Source: Acidobacteriaceae bacterium
GTDB taxonomy: Bacteria; Acidobacteriota; Terriglobia; Terriglobales; Acidobacteriaceae
Direction of reading: 5' to 3'
Assembly: GCA_003160215.1 (NCBI GenBank)
Contig: PLQW01000154.1
Coordinates: forward strand, 45,012 to 109,011
Length of the DNA: 64,000 nt
The notes under the pieces were generated by a model. The model saw nothing but the letters and a program-made list of their open reading frames with translations, did not search any database and was not told the DNA's origin. Below, piece by piece: positions 59,088 through 64,000 of this stretch. Position numbers and translations under genes: made by a program. Each line of letters begins with the position of its first letter. The stretch's first letter is position 1.

Positions 59088-60316
59088 ATCTGACTCTGGA
59101 CAAACGCAAGAAGATTTTCGACAAGGTCTGCCGGTTGGTGGAAACCAAACATTTCAACCCTGCAATGAATGGGGTGGATTGGAATGCCCTGGTTCAGAGC
59201 CGAAGGGATCGAATCCTTGCGTGCGATGGGGCTGAGGCATTCGAGAAGGAAGTGCATAAGTTGGTGGCAGAACTCAAGACCAGCCACACCGGGTTCCGGC
59301 ACGCCGGAATGCGCAATATACCGGCGAGACACGCAATCAATGCGACTTTGCAACGCTTCGCTGTGAATGGGACGGAACGCTGGATGTTTCAGGATGTGCA
59401 CAGAGGTGGCCCAGCGTACTTAGCCGGGATAAGACCGGGAGATTTGTTGCTCGGAACGGGCGAGCGAGAGATTCGCCCTCCAGAAGATCTAACGTTCTCT
59501 GCTGGAGGGTCAGCGGAACTTGCGATTGAACCGCTGCACGGAGACGTCGAGTGGGTGAAGCTTCGGCTGCCCATGCCGAAGTCCAAGAAGCACCCCGTAA
59601 CCGCGCCCGAAGCAGTTCATGCGGAGATGCTGACCGATCAAATCGGTCTGCTTAAAGTGGCCATGTTTCCCGGCGCGATCGGAATCGATGTCGCCAAAGA
59701 CATAGATCGGGGAATTGCGGCTCTCAATGGTTGTAGCCGTCTCATCGTCGATTTGCGCGGCAATACAGGTGGAGGAATCGGAGGGCTGCGGCTGATGAGC
59801 TATCTGACTCCCGGCAAATTGGAGGTCGGCTACAGCCTGACTCGAAAGCGCAGGGAGCGTGGGTATCGAAGAGAAGAGCTGACCCGTTTTGGACGAATTC
59901 CGTCTCGCAAAGGCACCCTCTTTTGGCTCGCTGCCCGATACGCCCTCGTGGACAAGTCCATCCTCGTAGTTACGGAGGGACTTGGGCCACGTCGGTTTCA
60001 CGGACACGTTGTCCTGATGGTAAACGAGCACACTGCCAGCGCTGGTGAAATGGTGGCTGCTTTTGCAGAGGAAAACAACCTGGCAACCATCGTGGGAACC
60101 AAGACCCCTGGTCGTTTGCTGAGCGGAGGCGCCTTCAAGGTCGGTCACGGCTACATTCTGGGGTTGCCAGTTGCTGGGTATCTGACCTGGCAGGGCAGGA
60201 TGTTGGAAAACAATGGGATCATTCCGCGCGTTTCTGTTGAATTATCACGAGAGGCGCTGCGGGAAGGCAGGGACACGCAATTGGAAAAAGCGGTCGAGAT
60301 CGTCAAGAGCTTCTAA
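59084..60316 (+). CDS. S41 family (C-terminal processing type) peptidase with PDZ-like segment
   Basis: GGPAYLAGIRPGDLLLGTGE (PDZ); LIVDLRGNTGGGIGGLRLMSYL; VLMVNEHTASAGEMVAAFAEENNLATIVGTKTPGR (Ser and Lys motifs). Confidence 0.88.
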   Translation: MNLTLDKRKKIFDKVCRLVETKHFNPAMNGVDWNALVQSRRDRILACDGAEAFEKEVHKLVAELKTSHTGFRHAGMRNIPARHAINATLQRFAVNGTERWMFQDVHRGGPAYLAGIRPGDLLLGTGEREIRPPEDLTFSAGGSAELAIEPLHGDVEWVKLRLPMPKSKKHPVTAPEAVHAEMLTDQIGLLKVAMFPGAIGIDVAKDIDRGIAALNGCSRLIVDLRGNTGGGIGGLRLMSYLTPGKLEVGYSLTRKRRERGYRREELTRFGRIPSRKGTLFWLAARYALVDKSILVVTEGLGPRRFHGHVVLMVNEHTASAGEMVAAFAEENNLATIVGTKTPGRLLSGGAFKVGHGYILGLPVAGYLTWQGRMLENNGIIPRVSVELSREALREGRDTQLEKAVEIVKSF

Positions 60317-60621
60317 TTGAGACCCAAATTGAGTGTGAAGCAGTCTTGCAATAGATTTCCCCGCATGTCCGCGAAGCCGATTCGCTAGCGCCGCCGCGCC
60401 CCTGTTAAGGAGCGACCGGCCCATTCCACATCCCGGTTTCAGGATTGCTTCGGCATTGCTAACCATCCGGTCGTAAAGTGACGAGAAGGGCAACCGAAAT
60501 CGGTGTGGCCTGTCTCACGGACTCCGAGTTGTGACACTGCCCTGTACAAACTATATGATTTGCACGTTCCACTCAGATAGACTTTTCTGAAGCCAATGCT
60601 TGCTGCCACTCGAGCTGGGTC

Positions 60622-61692
60622 ATGCTGATCGACACCGAACGCAATGCGAATGTGTATCGGCAGATGGTCGAAGCTATCAGATCCGGTCGTCCGTTTGGAT
60701 TTGGCGGTGCGGGGGTGAGCGCAGGACTTGGTTATCCATCTTGGGTCCAGCTGATTAATCGCCTAGCCGAAGAGGTCCGAAGAGTTCGCGGCGACGACGT
60801 GGTCGATCTGAATGGCCGTCCGTTGAGGCTTGACGACATTCGCGACGTGCGCCCTTTACTCATCAGGGCTGAAATACTGAAGCACAACCTCGGCGAACGG
60901 TACTTTGAATTCATGAGCGAGACATTCGGGCCAGTCGATCGAAATGCTGATTCCATCGATGACCTAGTCGCGCTACCGTTCAAGCACTTATTGACTAGCA
61001 ACTATGATCCGGCCCTCGAACGTGCAATGGTGAACGGGGGTGGCAATGCTCATTCAATTTGCCTCGTACCGGAGGAGATCGCTGATTTCATCAATCACCG
61101 CGGCGAGGTCAACTACGCCCGTCGCGTTGTGCATGTTCACGGCAGATACGACCGTCCCGACACCCTAGTTCTCACCGAAGCAGATTACGCCCGCTGTTAC
61201 AACGCCAATGAGATTCGAACGTTCTGGAACATCATTGCTGTTGACGAGATCTGTGTTTTCCTTGGCTTTTCGTTCGCAGATGACGACCTTACAGACGGCT
61301 TTAACCTAATGAACTTCCAGAGGCTTAACCGGCAATTTGCGGGAGTCCGTCACTATGCCTTAGTCGCGATCGAAGACCCGACCAAAGAAGTTGGTGAACG
61401 CATGGTTTACAACATGCGTTACGGGGTAGAGCCTGTTTTTTTCATTAGGCAAGATGCACAATTCAGCGGGTACACCGCCGCGCTGAGGCAGATTCGACGC
61501 GACGTCCTCCCGCGCGCGGCTGCCGTGATCAATCCACAGGTCACCGCGCCTCGACTCGCTCCTGAAGGAGTCGTGCCCGTAGAAGCGCCCGCCGATGCAA
61601 ATCGAGGCCCCGCAGTGCACCGTGACCTTGCAGCTCTTGAACAAATCACTGAACGGAACATCCAGCTTCAGGTTGACGGAGACCTTGAATGA
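60622..61692 (+). CDS. SIR2-family protein (SIR2_2-like)
   Basis: IRSGRPFGFGGAGVSAGLGYPSWVQLINRLAEE; LLTSNYDPALERAM; VVHVHGRYDRPDTLVLTEADY; CVFLGFSFADDDL. Confidence 0.88.
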   Translation: MLIDTERNANVYRQMVEAIRSGRPFGFGGAGVSAGLGYPSWVQLINRLAEEVRRVRGDDVVDLNGRPLRLDDIRDVRPLLIRAEILKHNLGERYFEFMSETFGPVDRNADSIDDLVALPFKHLLTSNYDPALERAMVNGGGNAHSICLVPEEIADFINHRGEVNYARRVVHVHGRYDRPDTLVLTEADYARCYNANEIRTFWNIIAVDEICVFLGFSFADDDLTDGFNLMNFQRLNRQFAGVRHYALVAIEDPTKEVGERMVYNMRYGVEPVFFIRQDAQFSGYTAALRQIRRDVLPRAAAVINPQVTAPRLAPEGVVPVEAPADANRGPAVHRDLAALEQITERNIQLQVDGDLE

Positions 61693-64000
61693 TGCGAATC
61701 ACCAGACCCGAGTTAATGGAGCGCCTCGAGGAGTCGGCCTCACTGGGTTCGTTACTTGTAGTTGGAGAACCCGGATCTGGCAAGACGTGGCTCTTAACAG
61801 AGTTCGTCAAGCGACGTAAGTCGGCAGGAGACACCGTAGTACTGATTCGTGCGGAAGACCATGCTGTACGTTCGCTATCAGAATTGCAGGTGAGTTTGGG
61901 GGTGTCCGATATTGCTGGCGCTCTCGGTACGGTTCATAAAACCTCATATCTCGTGATCGACTCGCTAGACGCGCTTCGTGCTGAATCTTCGCAGAGAGCA
62001 TTCCGAGACCTAATTCGACTTGTGACTCGCCAGGCTCCTCAATGCCGGATAGTGGCTAGCATGAGAAGCTTTGACGCACGCCAATCCGTGGAATTTCATT
62101 CTCTGTTCCCACCGCAGGCCGAACCGGTGTTAGGGTCTCTCGCAATACCAGTGCGTAACCTCCCTGTGCCGCGGCTTGATGACCAAGACCTTGAACAAGC
62201 GTGCGCAAGCGACGCACGTCTCACCCCTGTGGTTGAGCATGCGTCCGCGGCAGCGGCCGAGCTATTACGTGTCCCATACAATCTCTGGCTCGTCATCAGA
62301 CTTCTTGACTTAGGGGTCACAGTGGATTGGTTTTCGACGGTGCAATCTGACGTCCAGCTACTTGAGTCTTACTGGAGGCACCGAATCGACTCAAAAACGG
62401 ACGCAGCAGATCGACAATCTCTGTTGACGGAACTTACTAATCGCATGGTGGGCACAAACACTCTCTCCGTTGCAACCCGTGACGTGTTGCCTGTGGCGGC
62501 TCCCAAGCAGCTGCAAACACTTCTAAGCGACGAGGTGCTGTATCAGAGCGCCACGGGGAGATTGTCTTACGCCCACAATATCCTTTTCGATTTTGCTGTC
62601 GCCCGTCTTTTGATTGATGAGGAGAATCTTACCGAATTTATTAGCGACCAGCCGGCCAGGAGTATCTTCTATCGACCGAGCATCGCCTACTTCTTGACCC
62701 GCCTATGGTTTGTTGATCGTGCTGTGTTCTGGTTGGTTACACAGAAGCTCTTCTCTATGGGTGACACGATTCCACCTCGCGCGATGGTCGTCGCGGGAAA
62801 CGTTCTCATCAACGTCGTAACTAGTGACGAAGACCTCGAACCGCTATTTCACCTTCCATCACAAGTTCGCGTAATAGCGACGCTATTTCTGTTGCGTGCG
62901 ATGCAAGCATTTGATTCTCTGGCGTCTAGGAAGCAAAAGATTTGGACCAATCTCCTTTGCCGCCTCGCAACCGAGCCTCACATCCAGTTCATCAATGAGT
63001 ACATCGGACTGCTAGACGTAGCGTCTACCGCAAATCCGAATGATGAAGCACTGCTTCGCGCGTCGATACGATACTTGAAGTGGATGTGGGAAGAAGCAAA
63101 GCGAGTCAAAGCGGCACAGACCCAGGAACTCAGCTCGCTTGCTGCTGCTAGAGTCATACCAATAGTTGCAAGGCTGTTCGCAGCTAACTCCGCCGAGGCT
63201 GGTCAGGCGTTGCGCTTCGTCTTAGATCGATTCGGGGAACCAACAGCCGCTGCAAACGAAGCATATTGGTTGGCGAACAACGTCGACCATTTTCTGGCGT
63301 TAGACCCCGAATTGGTGGTTGATCTGTACCGCAGAGTCTTCGCACACGAAGAACGGTCCCAGGAGCGTACTCGAATGGGCGGCAGCGTCGTGCTAGCAAT
63401 GACCAGCACTCGTGCGCAAGATTTCTCGATGACTTATTACATTCTCGGTCAGAAATACAAAAAGGTGCTGGAACATGACCTGTTCATAGCGGCACGGGCT
63501 GCAGCAGAAGCGATAAACGGCGAGGTCGAAAGGCGAGAAGGGGATACCGTTAGCAAATTGGGCGTCTACGATACTAAGATCGTGCTGTACGGGGTAGAGA
63601 GTCGATTGAGATCGGACAGAAGTGAGATTTGGGATCAAGGCTACAGAGATTCTGAAGGCCTCGCAATACTCCAGCAGCTCCTACAGACGCTCTCAGAAAA
63701 CATCGCAGCGAGCAGAATCGCAGAGGTTCGCTACCATGAAATCGTTGCGACTATTGCATCTGCGAACCGCTACGCCGTGACATGGAAACGCTTCCTCGAA
63801 CACTGCGAGCATCAGCCAGAGTTCTTGGCATATTCAACAGATTTGCTTCTCATTCCTGAGTTGCTAGCGGCCCCCGAGACAACGGTCGCGGCGGGACAAG
63901 CGATCCGAACTGGTTTTACCAACGTGAAGGTGTCTGCAGCCTGGCGTTCTGAAGTGCAGAACGCTATTTTACGAGTGCCGACATGTGCCGTTGTTCACGT
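61689..64000 (+). CDS. Large P-loop NTPase (STAND/AAA-like), incomplete at the window end
   Basis: Open frame read by hand to 64000 with no stop: MMRITRPELMERLEESASLGSLLVVGEPGSGKTWLLTEFVKRRK (Walker A) ... TSYLVIDSLDALR (Walker B); absent from the ORF track because it has no stop in the window. Confidence 0.85.
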   Translation, partial: MMRITRPELMERLEESASLGSLLVVGEPGSGKTWLLTEFVKRRKSAGDTVVLIRAEDHAVRSLSELQVSLGVSDIAGALGTVHKTSYLVIDSLDALRAESSQRAFRDLIRLVTRQAPQCRIVASMRSFDARQSVEFHSLFPPQAEPVLGSLAIPVRNLPVPRLDDQDLEQACASDARLTPVVEHASAAAAELLRVPYNLWLVIRLLDLGVTVDWFSTVQSDVQLLESYWRHRIDSKTDAADRQSLLTELTNRMVGTNTLSVATRDVLPVAAPKQLQTLLSDEVLYQSATGRLSYAHNILFDFAVARLLIDEENLTEFISDQPARSIFYRPSIAYFLTRLWFVDRAVFWLVTQKLFSMGDTIPPRAMVVAGNVLINVVTSDEDLEPLFHLPSQVRVIATLFLLRAMQAFDSLASRKQKIWTNLLCRLATEPHIQFINEYIGLLDVASTANPNDEALLRASIRYLKWMWEEAKRVKAAQTQELSSLAAARVIPIVARLFAANSAEAGQALRFVLDRFGEPTAAANEAYWLANNVDHFLALDPELVVDLYRRVFAHEERSQERTRMGGSVVLAMTSTRAQDFSMTYYILGQKYKKVLEHDLFIAARAAAEAINGEVERREGDTVSKLGVYDTKIVLYGVESRLRSDRSEIWDQGYRDSEGLAILQQLLQTLSENIAASRIAEVRYHEIVATIASANRYAVTWKRFLEHCEHQPEFLAYSTDLLLIPELLAAPETTVAAGQAIRTGFTNVKVSAAWRSEVQNAILRVPTCAVVH

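Noticed and set aside
60245-60493. 82-aa minus-strand ORF between the S41 and SIR2 genes
   Set aside because: Overlaps the S41 C-terminus and has no recognisable motif; not counted as an island gene.
52439-64000. Prophage interpretation of the island
   Set aside because: No capsid, tail, terminase or lysis genes seen; integrase plus defence-like cargo fits a genomic island better.

Overview
The window looks like a high-GC Acidobacteriota-type chromosome; this is inferred from gene content and repeat style, with no database check. About 1-52 kb is mostly ordinary metabolic and housekeeping sequence: rpe (partial), OYE-family oxidoreductase, DUF255/thioredoxin-domain protein, Dps, carbonic anhydrase, GlgX, M20 peptidase, MacB-like permeases, FHA-GAF-sigma54 regulator, MFS, AmtB plus porin, HAD, YhaM-like nuclease, parvulin PPIase, ptb-buk, acyl-CoA synthetase, UspA, aminotransferase-PckA, sulfatase plus anSME, M1 aminopeptidase, alpha/beta hydrolase, UPF0182. 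It also carries several gene remnants and a family of MITE-like repeats with ~24-bp terminal inverted repeats. At 52439 a tRNA-Ser(GCT) is followed at once by a tyrosine integrase, an excisionase-like HTH gene and an accessory island that runs off the window. The island holds a divergent pair (a J-like-domain protein of unknown function versus a membrane-anchored TPR-CHAT protease), an S41/PDZ protease coupled to the CHAT gene by an ATGA overlap, and a SIR2-family gene coupled by another ATGA overlap to a large P-loop NTPase cut by the window end. These two couplets are the best candidates for new anti-phage or stress-response systems. Other notable signals are an ~80-bp leader-like homology shared between a degraded Mth938-like fragment and the aminotransferase leader, and a truncated paralogue of the island's J-like gene on the other side of the tRNA.
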